Positions 46,763-54,625 are shown, counted from the first letter of the stretch. The stretch: 64,000 bases of DNA from Maribacter aestuarii (GCF_027474845.2 NZ_CP107031.2:1626501-1690500), one strand, 5' to 3'. A program made the numbers and translations. The notes: generated by a model not told the origin, from the sequence alone.

Positions 46763-47215
46763 CTATTTTTTGGTCTTGATTACGGCGGTAACCTGATACA
46801 ACTTGGTATCCGAACCAAGGGAGTATTGGAGCTCGTAGACATAATCTTCCTTGCCTCCACGAATAATGGTGGCCTTAACGGTACTTTTACCGGTTAAGGT
46901 ATTGGAACTAAAAATACGTGGGCCACTACGATAATTGACACCAACCACATGCACAGGTACTTGGGATTCACCGGCGGCCTTGGCCTTCCATAACACGGAA
47001 TCGCCGACATCTGCCCAAATTGCAAATCGCTTCCCAGTGGCCTTTTCGATTACGGTAGTAGTACTGCCTGCACTAAAAGAAAGGTTCGCTTCACTGTTCG
47101 GTTTTATAGCATCTACCGTAAGTACCACTTCGTGTAGCGTCTGGGCTTGCCCCTGAAGCATCCAAAGGCCTAGAAGTAGCACCAAAAAAAATTGTATGTT
47201 GATTTTGTGTTTCAT
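46763..47215 (-). CDS. Secreted protein of unknown function, paralogue of the 47257 gene
   Basis: A 150-residue protein with a signal peptide cut near residue 24 (LQGQA) and a beta-rich mature domain. It shares with its neighbour the pattern HEVVLTVD, WADVGDSVLWKAKA, GPRIFSSNTLTGKSTVKAT and YVYELQYSLG in the same order, so the two arose by tandem duplication. The layout resembles a cupredoxin- or Ig-like sandwich but without visible copper ligands. It starts 41 bases after the neighbour and ends 17 bases before the cyclase, so it may supply a ligand for the cyclase's TPR domain. Confidence 0.75.
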   Translation of the reverse strand: MKHKINIQFFLVLLLGLWMLQGQAQTLHEVVLTVDAIKPNSEANLSFSAGSTTTVIEKATGKRFAIWADVGDSVLWKAKAAGESQVPVHVVGVNYRSGPRIFSSNTLTGKSTVKATIIRGGKEDYVYELQYSLGSDTKLYQVTAVIKTKK

Positions 47216-47256
47216 AACCCTACCCTAAAAAAGGGAATCATAAGCTGGTTAATTTC

Positions 47257-47736
47257 TTATTGCGTTCCAACCCTAATCCTGGGGTCAATTTGGTACGTTT
47301 GGAAACCATCCGGTTTAAAGGTTATACTATATTCAAAGTCTTTGCCGGGAGGTGTTCTTCTATTGGGTTTGGCCTTAATCTTTTCCTTGCCATTACTATT
47401 GCGCCCTCTTACGGGGTTCGAGTCAAAAATTTGGGTCCCTTTTATAAAGTTGATTTTTTTCATACGTACATCCCCACCTGTAGTGGTGATACCTTGCCAT
47501 TCGATTACGTCAGACTCGTTAACTTGAATGGTAAAGGCTTTGGGGTCGTTGGGGTCGTTTATAACGATCCGGTCAGCTGGGACAACGGTGTACGTGCAGC
47601 CCCCGGGAGCCTTACGATCGTCGCCAAGGGCATTGGTGTCTACGGTAAGGGTAATTCTAACCGTTGGCTCTTGTGCGCTAACAAGCCCATAACTTAGCAG
47701 GGCAAAAAGCAGCGCGATGTTTCTAGTCGTTTTCAT
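47257..47736 (-). CDS. Secreted protein of unknown function, first gene of the cyclase operon
   Basis: A 159-residue protein from ATG 47736 with a signal peptide ending near LVSAQ. The mature domain opens TVRITLTVDTNALGDD, continues with VNESDVIEWQGITTTGGDV and GTQIFDSNPVRGRNSNGKEKI, and ends in KDFEYSITFKPDGFQTY, matching its neighbour position by position. It has a single mature cysteine (GGCTYTVV). No known family. The operon order is this gene, its paralogue, then the TPR adenylate cyclase. Confidence 0.75.
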   Translation of the reverse strand: MKTTRNIALLFALLSYGLVSAQEPTVRITLTVDTNALGDDRKAPGGCTYTVVPADRIVINDPNDPKAFTIQVNESDVIEWQGITTTGGDVRMKKINFIKGTQIFDSNPVRGRNSNGKEKIKAKPNRRTPPGKDFEYSITFKPDGFQTYQIDPRIRVGTQ

Positions 47737-47888
47737 AATCATTAGTTTAGTTTGGTTGTTATGTGTTATCCATGTTCAAAAGATAACCTTGTTGAAGGTA
47801 GAAAATAAAATCCAATAATCCCTTAAACTGTTGCGTTCTAAATATTTATGCCGGATAATATAATAGTTAGCCATGGTACATAGAACTT

Positions 47889-48179
47889 TTAGAAATTACT
47901 TAGCCGGTCGCGGATGGTCCCATCCGCTCTGTGGATGATGACATCGGCCTGTTTCTTTCTGGCGAGTCGCTTCGCTTTCCGTATGGCCGTTTCTTGTAAT
48001 CTGTGGGTAGAGGTGATGCGTTGGTTGCCTTCGCGGCGTACCGCCCAACCTTTTTCGTGGGGCACTACATGTTGGTGCCAGGTTCTGGGTCGGTCATTGG
48101 CTCGAGAGCTCTTAAAAAAGACCTCTACCAGTTCAATCAAAATGTTTATCCAAGATTTGGAAGTCTTGTTTCCGGCCAT
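47889..48179 (-). CDS. DUF2188 domain protein
   Basis: A 96-residue basic protein. The C-terminal 60 residues fit DUF2188: HVVPHEKGWAVRREGNQRITSTHRLQETAIRKAKRLARKKQADVIIHRADGTI. In other words a small beta-beta-alpha-beta unit found alone or in tandem in many bacteria, with unknown function. The N-terminal 35 residues are a helical, less conserved extension. It stands alone between the cyclase operon and the next small gene. Confidence 0.8.
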   Translation of the reverse strand: MAGNKTSKSWINILIELVEVFFKSSRANDRPRTWHQHVVPHEKGWAVRREGNQRITSTHRLQETAIRKAKRLARKKQADVIIHRADGTIRDRLSNF

Positions 48180-48264
48180 ACTGTGGTTACGTTATGCTGC
48201 CCAAGATACTACTTTTGTCGTAGTATCCCCCAAGGTCGCCATCTATGGAAATTACGGTGCCTAA

Positions 48265-48543
48265 TTATTGGAGCTTCACCCGCTCCCAACCTTTTTCCGG
48301 TAATTCCCACCGGTCTATTTTCATTATGCTTATGATTCCTTTTTGGGGGTAGTTGTACCGTAAAAAAGTACAGAAATCGTTCTGCTCCAAAAAGAAAAGC
48401 CCCAATCGTTTGGGGAAGGTCAGGAATTTCCGCTCACACTCCATGCGCATGGCATGTGCGCCAATTTCCATAAGCAAATGCTTTATAGCGTACCGGTCAT
48501 AATTTCTATAAACAACGTCTTTCATTTTATGGATATATTCCAT
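48265..48543 (-). CDS. Small protein of unknown function
   Basis: A 92-residue protein from ATG 48543, soluble, rich in aromatic and basic residues (YRNYDRYAIKHLLMEIGAHAM, then LFFLEQNDFCTFLRYNYPQ). I do not recognise a family. A promoter box TATATTTG is read on the minus strand at 48567-48560, which places the transcript start about 10 bases before 48543 and argues against the longer frame to 48591. A start at 48525 is also possible. Confidence 0.5.
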   Translation of the reverse strand: MEYIHKMKDVVYRNYDRYAIKHLLMEIGAHAMRMECERKFLTFPKRLGLFFLEQNDFCTFLRYNYPQKGIISIMKIDRWELPEKGWERVKLQ

Positions 48544-48559
48544 ATTTATGGAATTATAC

Positions 48560-48567
48560 CAAATATA
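48560..48567 (-). promoter_or_regulatory. Promoter -7 box of the 48265-48543 gene
   Basis: The minus strand reads TATATTTG, a match to TAnnTTTG, 16 bases before the chosen ATG. Confidence 0.4.
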
Positions 48568-48632
48568 GATATTTGAGGAATGCCGTTCCACACTTTAACA
48601 GTTTTTGAGTATTTTAGAACAAACGCAATATT

Positions 48633-49385
48633 ATGTGCTACGGAACCCGAGTGGTAAGAACGGCCCAACAGTTGGAGCTGTTCTACAATGTAGAGAAACT
48701 GTACGGGGACCTCCCCAAGGACAAGGAGCTCGTTTACAACTATGCCAACGGGTTTTCACACCCGCATATGTGGATTATTCCGCAGGAGAAAAAAGGCACT
48801 ATGATACCCGTTATGTGGGGATTGATTCCCCATTATAAACTGGGGTCCGAAGCCAAAGACTACTACAAGGAAACCATCCGATACGGTTCTGGCCTAAACG
48901 CGCGTTCCGAAAAGCTCTTTGATTCCAACAACTACAGGAACAGTGCCCTAACGCGAAGGTGTATCATTCCAGTGGACGGTTTTTACGAGCCGCATACGGC
49001 CAAAAAAAACGGGAAGGATTTTAAAATCCCCTTTTACTTCCATAGAAAGAACGACACGCCGTTTAACCTTGCCGGTATCTATGCCGTTACCAAAGATAAA
49101 ATGGTAACCTTTACCATCCTCACCAAAGAGGCCACCCCGTTGTTCGCGAAAATTCACAATAAAAAATTTAGACGACCGGTCATCTTACAGGATGACGACA
49201 TTGATGTTTGGCTGGACGATACACTACAAGAAGATGAGGTCATGGAGGTTATGGCGGATGATTTGGTGGACGAACACATCAAGGCCTACCCCATTAGCAA
49301 GGACCTTTATAAAAGAGGTGGAGAAGGAGATAGACCGGACATTATTGAAAAGGTAGACTATGAGGAACTGTCCATTGAATATTGA
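48633..49385 (+). CDS. SOS response-associated peptidase (SRAP/HMCES family)
   Basis: A 250-residue protein that covalently traps abasic sites in single-stranded DNA. The catalytic cysteine is C2, exposed when the initiator methionine is removed, which fixes the start at 48633. GLNARSEKLFD near residue 89 gives the active-site asparagine, VDGFYEPH near 113 the glutamate, and the RRPVIL motif follows the KIHNKKF histidine near 175. All key residues are present. No LexA-type operator was identified. Confidence 0.93.
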   Translation: MCYGTRVVRTAQQLELFYNVEKLYGDLPKDKELVYNYANGFSHPHMWIIPQEKKGTMIPVMWGLIPHYKLGSEAKDYYKETIRYGSGLNARSEKLFDSNNYRNSALTRRCIIPVDGFYEPHTAKKNGKDFKIPFYFHRKNDTPFNLAGIYAVTKDKMVTFTILTKEATPLFAKIHNKKFRRPVILQDDDIDVWLDDTLQEDEVMEVMADDLVDEHIKAYPISKDLYKRGGEGDRPDIIEKVDYEELSIEY

Positions 49386-49482
49386 TTTAGTCAGAACCAA
49401 ACCATGAGGCGAAAAAGAAAAAGGAGCCTGCACCTTGCAAACTCCTGGCTAATTACCCTAATTGTCGTACCATCATCTCAAC

Positions 49483-49989
49483 TTACATAGCCTCGTCAGC
49501 GCTCATAGTTGCGGCGACCGGTTTTGTGGTTACCGTCATATCCCTCACACATTTATAATTGCCCTCTATTTTTTCAAAATACGACATATAATACCCGTTT
49601 TCAAGGGCCGTGCCCTCCTCGTTATATTCTGTCCATGACCCAATTTCCAATGCGGTATCGCCTTCGGCAAATAGGTCTACCAGTTTGTATACATTATAAT
49701 TGCCCGTAGTATCCTTCGCAATATTTTCGGCAATATTTGCACGTATCTCTGCCCTGCCTTTAGCAGGCTGGTCGTTGCGACTATAACTGATGGCATTCTC
49801 GCTGTAATAGGCGGCCACGGCATCGGCATCTTTGGCTTTTTCACCGGCAGCATAGGCATCTTCCATAGCCTGTATTTCTGCCCTTACCGCATCCATATCC
49901 AACGGTACCGGTTTTTCTGCCGTTTCACAGGCTGTAAATGTGAACGCCACAAGAGCCAAAAAGCCCCCTAATAGAATGAGTTTTTTCAT
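49483..49989 (-). CDS. SnoaL/DUF4440-like lipoprotein
   Basis: A 168-residue protein from ATG 49989 with a lipoprotein signal (LILLGGFLALVAFTFTAC). The mature domain is a ketosteroid-isomerase-like cone fold: AIQAMEDAYAAGEKAKDADAVAAYY-type helix near residues 41-65, the SENAISY turn and GDTALEIGSWTEYNEEG strands. Such NTF2-like proteins may be enzymes or binding modules; no function can be read here. The C-terminus is alanine/methionine-rich. Confidence 0.82.
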   Translation of the reverse strand: MKKLILLGGFLALVAFTFTACETAEKPVPLDMDAVRAEIQAMEDAYAAGEKAKDADAVAAYYSENAISYSRNDQPAKGRAEIRANIAENIAKDTTGNYNVYKLVDLFAEGDTALEIGSWTEYNEEGTALENGYYMSYFEKIEGNYKCVRDMTVTTKPVAATMSADEAM

Positions 49990-50297
49990 GATTTTAAGTT
50001 TTAGTTTAAGAAATGATTGGTTTTCCTGGCCTCTCAAGGTTGTTCCGGTTAATTGATACCGTCCCACGGGGAAGGCCCTTAAAGGTATCCTTTTTAATAC
50101 CGGCAATGGGCCTGCCGCGGACGAACGATAGGAATGAGTGTCCGTAAGTGCCTAATTAATGATCGAGAAGGAGGTGTTTTCCCCTATTCTTTGTCAATCT
50201 TTGAAACAAAAAAAGCCTTTCGACTTCTCTTCGTGGACTTACATTGGCTTACCTCGACTACGCTCGGCATGAACTTCTCGCCCAGGGTTTGTTCCAC

Positions 50298-50328
50298 AAA
50301 AAAAGTCCTAGCTTTCGCTAAGACTTTT
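50298..50328 (-). terminator. Rho-independent terminator after the tRNA
   Basis: AAAAGTCCTAGC at 50301-50312 pairs with GCTAAGACTTTT at 50317-50328 (one mismatch) around TTTC. The A run at 50298-50304 is read as a U tract on the minus strand, 12 bases after the tRNA. Confidence 0.8.
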
Positions 50329-50339
50329 CAACCACTGTG

Positions 50340-50413
50340 TGGTCCCACCTGGGCTCGAACCAGGGACCCCCTGATTATGAGTCAGGTGCTCTAACCAGCT
50401 GAGCTATAGGACC
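50340..50413 (-). tRNA. tRNA with anticodon CAT, probably Ile2 (lysidine type) or elongator Met
   Basis: A full cloverleaf is read on the minus strand: acceptor GGTCCTA/TGGGACC (one G-T pair), D arm AGCTCAGCTGGTTAGAGC, anticodon stem CCTGA/TCAGG with loop CTCATAA, and T arm CCTGG-TTCGAGC-CCAGG. The anticodon is CAT. The CCA end is not encoded. C4-G69 and C5-G68, known determinants for the lysidine synthetase TilS, favour tRNA-Ile2 over elongator Met, but this is not decisive. Confidence 0.92.
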
Positions 50414-50471
50414 CGCAAATTGCGGATGCAATATTACTATTTATTTTTAATCGATACAAGCAAAACAACAC

Positions 50472-50876
50472 CTACTTCCGTATTTCCTGGCAAAGCTCAA
50501 CGAGCACTCCATTGGCCGTCTTGGGATGTACAAAAGCTACCAATTTATTGTCCGCACCGCTTTTGGGCGTTTCGTTCAACACCGTAAAACCCTCTGCTTT
50601 TAGCCGGGTGATTTCCGCCACAATATCGTCTACCTCAAAAGCCACATGGTGGATGCCTTCGCCCTTTTTCTCTAAAAATTTAGCAATGGGGCTATTATCG
50701 TCCAAGGCCTCCAAAAGCTCAATTTTGTTAGGCCCGTTCTTAAAGAACGAAGTCCTTACTCCCTCGGAAGCTACTTCTTCCTGTTTGTAAGGTGCCGCGC
50801 CCAATAACTTCTCGAACAAAAGATTGGACGCTTCCATGTTTTTGACCACAATTCCCAAATGTTCTATTTTCTTCAC
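50472..50876 (-). CDS. mce: Methylmalonyl-CoA epimerase
   Basis: A 134-residue vicinal-oxygen-chelate protein starting with GTG. KKIEHLGIVVKNMEAS at the N-terminus gives the first metal histidine, GEGIHHVAFEVDDI near residues 72-85 the second set, and GVLVELCQE at the end the glutamate. It interconverts the two methylmalonyl-CoA epimers on the route between propionyl-CoA and succinyl-CoA; the mutase is not in the window. It is divergent from rbfA. Confidence 0.93.
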   Translation of the reverse strand: MKKIEHLGIVVKNMEASNLLFEKLLGAAPYKQEEVASEGVRTSFFKNGPNKIELLEALDDNSPIAKFLEKKGEGIHHVAFEVDDIVAEITRLKAEGFTVLNETPKSGADNKLVAFVHPKTANGVLVELCQEIRK

Positions 50877-50920
50877 GCCGAATATATTTCTGTCACTACC
50901 GAAGATACAGTATTACTGCG

Positions 50921-50928
50921 TATTTTTG
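50921..50928 (+). promoter_or_regulatory. Promoter -7 box of rbfA
   Basis: TATTTTTG fits TAnnTTTG and lies only 4 bases before the rbfA ATG at 50933, suggesting a leaderless or near-leaderless transcript. Confidence 0.4.
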
Positions 50929-50932
50929 TAGC

Positions 50933-51325
50933 ATGGAAACGCAACGACAACGAAAAATAGGTGGGGTAATTCAAAAGGATATTGTAGATATCCTGCAAAA
51001 AGCGGCATTGGAAGGTGGGCTTAGGGGTACGCTGATTTCCGTTTCCAAGGTTTCCGTTACTACAGACTTATCCATTGCCAAGGTATACGTAAGCATCTTC
51101 CCTACGGACAAGGCAAAGGAACTGATGGAGGGGATAAAATCCAACCAGCCGTTGATTAAACACGAATTGGCGCAACGCACGCGTAATCAACTCCGTAGGG
51201 TTCCGGAATTATTGTTCTTTTTGGACGATTCCTTGGACTATATCGAAAAAATAGAAAGCTCTTTGAAAGAAAAGGAAAACCCTATCGAAAACAGGGATTT
51301 ATTGCCCAAACGTAAAAAGTCCTAA
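50933..51325 (+). CDS. rbfA: Ribosome-binding factor A
   Basis: A 130-residue 30S maturation factor of KH-like fold. RQRKIGGVIQKDIVDILQ at the start, ISVSKVSVTTDLSIAKVYVSIF near residues 36-57 and LRRVPELLFFLDDSLDYIEKIE near 91-112 are diagnostic. A basic tail (PKRKKS) ends the protein. The permease gene follows after 4 bases, so they share a transcript. Confidence 0.95.
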   Translation: METQRQRKIGGVIQKDIVDILQKAALEGGLRGTLISVSKVSVTTDLSIAKVYVSIFPTDKAKELMEGIKSNQPLIKHELAQRTRNQLRRVPELLFFLDDSLDYIEKIESSLKEKENPIENRDLLPKRKKS

Positions 51326-51329
51326 TCTC

Positions 51330-52544
51330 TTGAATTTTCCGCTCTACATTGCCAAAAGGTATGTACGTTCTAAAAGCAGCCAGAACGCGGTAAACATCAT
51401 TAATTTTATCACTTTTCTGGTCATTGTCATCGGTTCCGCGGCCCTGTTCATCGTGCTTTCTGGTTTTGCTGGCTTAAAAACCTTTAGCCTCTCCTTTACC
51501 AATTCTTTTGACCCGGAACTCAAAGCACTGCCTGCAACGGGAAAGTTTTTTGAAATAACCCCTGAACAGGAGAAGCAACTCAGTGAAATATCAGGCTTGG
51601 CTATTTATTCCAAAGAAATTGAGGAAAAGGTTTATCTGGAACACCGAGGTAAAAATCACATTGCCTATATCAAGGGAATTGACTCCAACTATGTAAAGTC
51701 CATAAAAGTGGACAGTATCCTGTATTTGGGAGATTGGACCATTAACGAGCAGCAGGTCGTTTCCGGAATCGGGATTGCCAATATTCTTGGTGTCACCATC
51801 AACCAATTTAGAAGTCCGTTGCAAATCTACGCGGTGAAACCAGGAACGGGTTCCATCTCCCAGAGTATGGGCAGTTCCAATTCATTGTACAACCAATTAC
51901 CCATGGTCATTGGAGGGGTTTACGCGGTGGAGGCCGATTTGGACAACAAATATGTTTTTGCCGATTTGCCCTTGGTACAAGCTTTGCTCGAAAAGAAGGA
52001 GAACCAAATTTCCGGCATCAATTTTAAACTGAAAGAGGATGCCGATGCCCTGACCGTAAGAGCGGACATTAAAGCGGTCTTAGGGGAATCCATCGTTCTA
52101 AAAAACAGGGAAGAGCTGAACAGTACACTCTATAAGATGTTGAACACCGAAAATTTGGCCACGTACCTCATCTTTACGCTGGTCTTGATCATCGCCCTGT
52201 TCAATGTAGTTGGCGCCATTATCATGATGATCTTGGACAAACAGCAGAATTCCAAAACGCTATACAGTTTTGGAACTACCATTAAAGAACTACGCTCCAT
52301 CTATTTTATGCAGGGGATTTTGGTTACGAGTATGGGTGGCATCATCGGGGTCTTGTTGGGTTCGCTTTTGATATGGTCGCAAACCACCTTTGGGTGGCTA
52401 CGTATAACCCCATCCTTGGCCTATCCGGTAGAATTTAAAATTATGAACGTCTTTTTGGTATTGGCCACTATTGTAGTGCTGGGCGTTATCGCCTCTAAAA
52501 TTGCCAGTAGCCGCATCAATAAAAAACTGATTTCCCTACACTAG
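51330..52544 (+). CDS. FtsX/LolE-like ABC transporter permease
   Basis: A 404-residue inner-membrane permease starting with TTG. It has one N-terminal segment (about residues 21-45), a periplasmic domain of roughly 220 residues and three C-terminal segments (about 276-300, 328-350, 370-392), the MacB/LolCE topology. NFPLYIAKRYVRSKSSQNAVNIIN is the typical start of Bacteroidota relatives. These extract lipoproteins or other substrates with a separate ATPase, which is not adjacent here. Confidence 0.9.
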   Translation: MNFPLYIAKRYVRSKSSQNAVNIINFITFLVIVIGSAALFIVLSGFAGLKTFSLSFTNSFDPELKALPATGKFFEITPEQEKQLSEISGLAIYSKEIEEKVYLEHRGKNHIAYIKGIDSNYVKSIKVDSILYLGDWTINEQQVVSGIGIANILGVTINQFRSPLQIYAVKPGTGSISQSMGSSNSLYNQLPMVIGGVYAVEADLDNKYVFADLPLVQALLEKKENQISGINFKLKEDADALTVRADIKAVLGESIVLKNREELNSTLYKMLNTENLATYLIFTLVLIIALFNVVGAIIMMILDKQQNSKTLYSFGTTIKELRSIYFMQGILVTSMGGIIGVLLGSLLIWSQTTFGWLRITPSLAYPVEFKIMNVFLVLATIVVLGVIASKIASSRINKKLISLH

Positions 52545-53534
52545 ACTAAACTGGTGGTCCCCGAACTTTTCCAGTACCTCGTCAAAAGCATTAAAAACGC
52601 TGGCGGAATCATCGCTGGTCACCATTTTCATACGGTACTCCTTAAAATTGGGGATGCCTTTGAAGTAATTGGTATAGTGTCTGCGGGTTTCAAATACGCC
52701 CAAGGTTTCCCCTTTCCAATCTATGGCCATTTGCAAATGTCGCCGTGCAGCCTCCACCCGCTCTGGCATAGTCGGTAGCTCTAAATAGGTGCCCGTTTCA
52801 AAATAATGTTTTACCTCTCTAAAAAACCAGGGATAACCAATACTGGCACGTCCGATCATGGCACCGTCCAAGCCGTATTCGTCCCGCATCCTCATAGCCG
52901 CTTCGGGCGAATCTACATCCCCATTTCCAAAAACCGGAATGTGCATTCTAGGGTTATTCTTCACCGCAGCAATAGGTTCCCAATTAGCTTTGCCCTTGTA
53001 CATCTGTGCCCTGGTCCTGCCGTGGATGGCTATGGCCTTACATCCTACGTCTTGCAGCCGCTCCGCCACTTCTACAATTTTAATGGAATGCTCGTCCCAC
53101 CCCAGACGCGTCTTTACCGTAATGGGTAATTTGGTATGTTTCACCATGGCCTCGGTAAGCGAAACCATTAAATCGATGTCTTTTAAAATTCCGGCGCCGG
53201 CGCCTTTGGATACCACTTTCTTAACGGGACATCCGAAATTAATATCGATGATATCCGGATTGGATTTTTCCACAATCTCCACGGATTGCAACATGGAATC
53301 CAGGTTAGCGCCAAAAATCTGTATCCCCACCGGACGTTCTTTTTCATAGATATCCAGCTTCATTACACTTTTGGCAGCATCCCTTATTAAGCCTTCCGAG
53401 GAAATAAACTCGGTATACACCACGTCCGCCCCTTGCTCTTTGCAAAGCGCACGAAAAGGTGGGTCGCTCACGTCTTCCATAGGGGCGAGAAGCAAAGGGA
53501 ATTCCGGTAATTTTATGTCTCCTATTTTAGGCAC
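52536..53534 (-). CDS. dusB: tRNA-dihydrouridine synthase B
   Basis: A 332-residue flavin enzyme reducing uridine in tRNA, starting with GTG at 53534. The opening PLLLAPMEDVSDPPFRALCKEQ is diagnostic, the catalytic cysteine is in DINFGCPVKKVVSKGAG near residue 100, and FMN contacts lie in IAIHGRTRAQMYKG and GNGDV. It converges on the permease gene and their ends overlap by 9 bases. Confidence 0.95.
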   Translation of the reverse strand: MPKIGDIKLPEFPLLLAPMEDVSDPPFRALCKEQGADVVYTEFISSEGLIRDAAKSVMKLDIYEKERPVGIQIFGANLDSMLQSVEIVEKSNPDIIDINFGCPVKKVVSKGAGAGILKDIDLMVSLTEAMVKHTKLPITVKTRLGWDEHSIKIVEVAERLQDVGCKAIAIHGRTRAQMYKGKANWEPIAAVKNNPRMHIPVFGNGDVDSPEAAMRMRDEYGLDGAMIGRASIGYPWFFREVKHYFETGTYLELPTMPERVEAARRHLQMAIDWKGETLGVFETRRHYTNYFKGIPNFKEYRMKMVTSDDSASVFNAFDEVLEKFGDHQFSLV

Positions 53535-53608
53535 GGACCTTATTGATTTTGGATTGCAAAGTTAAGAAAAAATGGAATGAAGGGTTTTAAAGAAGTTAAT
53601 AGCACTCC

Positions 53609-53719
53609 GTTGTTATTTCGAGTAGTTTTTCAACGGATGAAAAAAATGTTTTCAAGAAGAGTCGAAGAAGCAATTTGTTCTCGATACACTTCGCCTATTG
53701 TGAAGCGCTCGAACTGACA
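53609..53719 (+). repeat. 111-bp palindromic repeat, copy A
   Basis: First of five direct copies. It begins GTTGTTATTTCGAG and ends CGCTCGAACTGACA, with an inner TTCTCGATAC arm. The left half differs from the consensus most. A 50-base spacer starting TTCTGAAGAA links it to copy B. Confidence 0.85.
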
Positions 53720-53769
53720 TTCTGAAGAAATGTAAAGGTTTCGTTTTTTTAAGAGTTAAATAGCTACCT

Positions 53770-53880
53770 GTTGTCACTTCGAGTGGTTTTTCAACATTGG
53801 AGAAAAATTGTATCGAGAAGTTTTCTTGCTCCAAACGGTTCTCGATACACTACACGTGCTGCGTAGCACTCGAACTGACA
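53770..53880 (+). repeat. 111-bp palindromic repeat, copy B
   Basis: Best-preserved copy. Outer arms TGTCACTTCGAGTG (53772-53785) and CACTCGAACTGACA (53867-53880) pair at 13 of 14 positions; inner arms GTATCGAGAA (53810-53819) and TTCTCGATAC (53839-53848) pair perfectly. It ends 40 bases before the GIY-YIG start codon. Confidence 0.9.
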
Positions 53881-53920
53881 GTGTGCTAGAAAGTACAAAG
53901 ATTTTTATTAGTTTAATCAA

Positions 53921-54211
53921 ATGAAGCTGTTCTATGTTTATATCCTTGAGTGTTCCGATGGTACTTATTATACGGGTATAACGTCGGATATGGAGAAAAG
54001 GTTAGCCTCACATAATATTGGTGCCTATCCAAACAGTTATACCGCTTCACGTGGACCACTGAAACTTGTATTTTATTGTGAATTCACGGAGGCAGCTGTT
54101 GCTATCGCTACAGAAAAACAAATCAAAAAATGGTCAAGAGCTAAGAAACAGGCCCTAATCTCAGGTCAGTTCGATAAGTTGCCAAATCTTGCCAAGAAAA
54201 AGTTCTCGTGA
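53921..54211 (+). CDS. Solo GIY-YIG nuclease domain protein (YhbQ/UPF0213-like)
   Basis: A 96-residue protein that is essentially one GIY-YIG nuclease domain. The paired motif is VYI (residues 6-8) and YTG (17-19), the catalytic arginine is R27 in DMEKRLASH and the metal glutamate is E65 in ATEKQIKKW. The C-terminus is basic. All catalytic residues are present, so it should cut or nick DNA. It lies inside an array of 111-bp palindromic repeats: two copies upstream and three downstream, the nearest 5 bases after its stop. This suggests the nuclease acts on, or spreads with, the repeats. Confidence 0.92.
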   Translation: MKLFYVYILECSDGTYYTGITSDMEKRLASHNIGAYPNSYTASRGPLKLVFYCEFTEAAVAIATEKQIKKWSRAKKQALISGQFDKLPNLAKKKFS

Positions 54212-54216
54212 TTTAT

Positions 54217-54327
54217 GGTGTCACTTGGTGTAGTTTGTCGACATAGGAGACAAGTGGTGTCAAGAAGCGTGTATGTCATACCTAGTTCTCGATACACTTC
54301 GCCTCTGGCGAAGCACTCGAACTGACA
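54217..54327 (+). repeat. 111-bp palindromic repeat, copy C
   Basis: Starts 5 bases after the GIY-YIG stop codon. It has a perfect third hairpin, CTTCGCC-TCT-GGCGAAG at 54297-54313, within the 3' half, and ends CACTCGAACTGACA. Its following spacer (TTCTGAAGAAATGT start) matches the one after copy A. Confidence 0.9.
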
Positions 54328-54375
54328 TTCTGAAGAAATGTGAGGTTAGGTTTTTTAAAACCTAAATAGTATTCC

Positions 54376-54485
54376 GTTGCCATTTCGAATTGTTTTTAGA
54401 TACGGGAGAAAAACTATCTCAAGAAGCTTTCATGGTTGAAACGGTCTCAACACACTACACCTGCGGCGTAGCTCTCGAAGTGACA
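54376..54485 (+). repeat. 110-bp palindromic repeat, copy D
   Basis: Most diverged copy: CATTTCGAATTG at the left, CTACACCTGCGGCGTAG hairpin near the right, ending in TCGAAGTGACA. One base shorter than the others. Confidence 0.8.
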
Positions 54486-54509
54486 TTCTAAAGAACTAAA
54501 TAGTAATCC

Positions 54510-54620
54510 GTTGTCACTTCGAGTGGTTTTTCGACGCAGGAGAAAAATTGTATCGAGAAGTTTTTGTTTTTCAAATGGTTATCGATGCACTTCGCCTATT
54601 GCTAAGCACTCGAACTGACA
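54510..54620 (+). repeat. 111-bp palindromic repeat, copy E
   Basis: Left half nearly identical to copy B (GTTGTCACTTCGAGTGG, then TGTATCGAGAAG). It ends CACTCGAACTGACA, 5 bases before the 3' end of the convergent M28 peptidase gene, and could also act as that gene's transcript end. Confidence 0.9.
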
Positions 54621-54625
54621 ATATC

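Noticed and set aside
50206..50290. Sixth copy of the 111-bp repeat
   Set aside because: It has similar words (TTCGACTTC, CTCGACTACGCTCG) but does not keep the outer and inner arms; at most a different, decayed repeat family.
52858..53349. 163-residue frame on the plus strand
   Set aside because: It is a shadow of dusB, whose active-site motifs are intact on the minus strand.
53609..54620. CRISPR array
   Set aside because: The repeats are 111 bp, internally palindromic and diverged, the spacers are similar to each other, and no cas gene is nearby.
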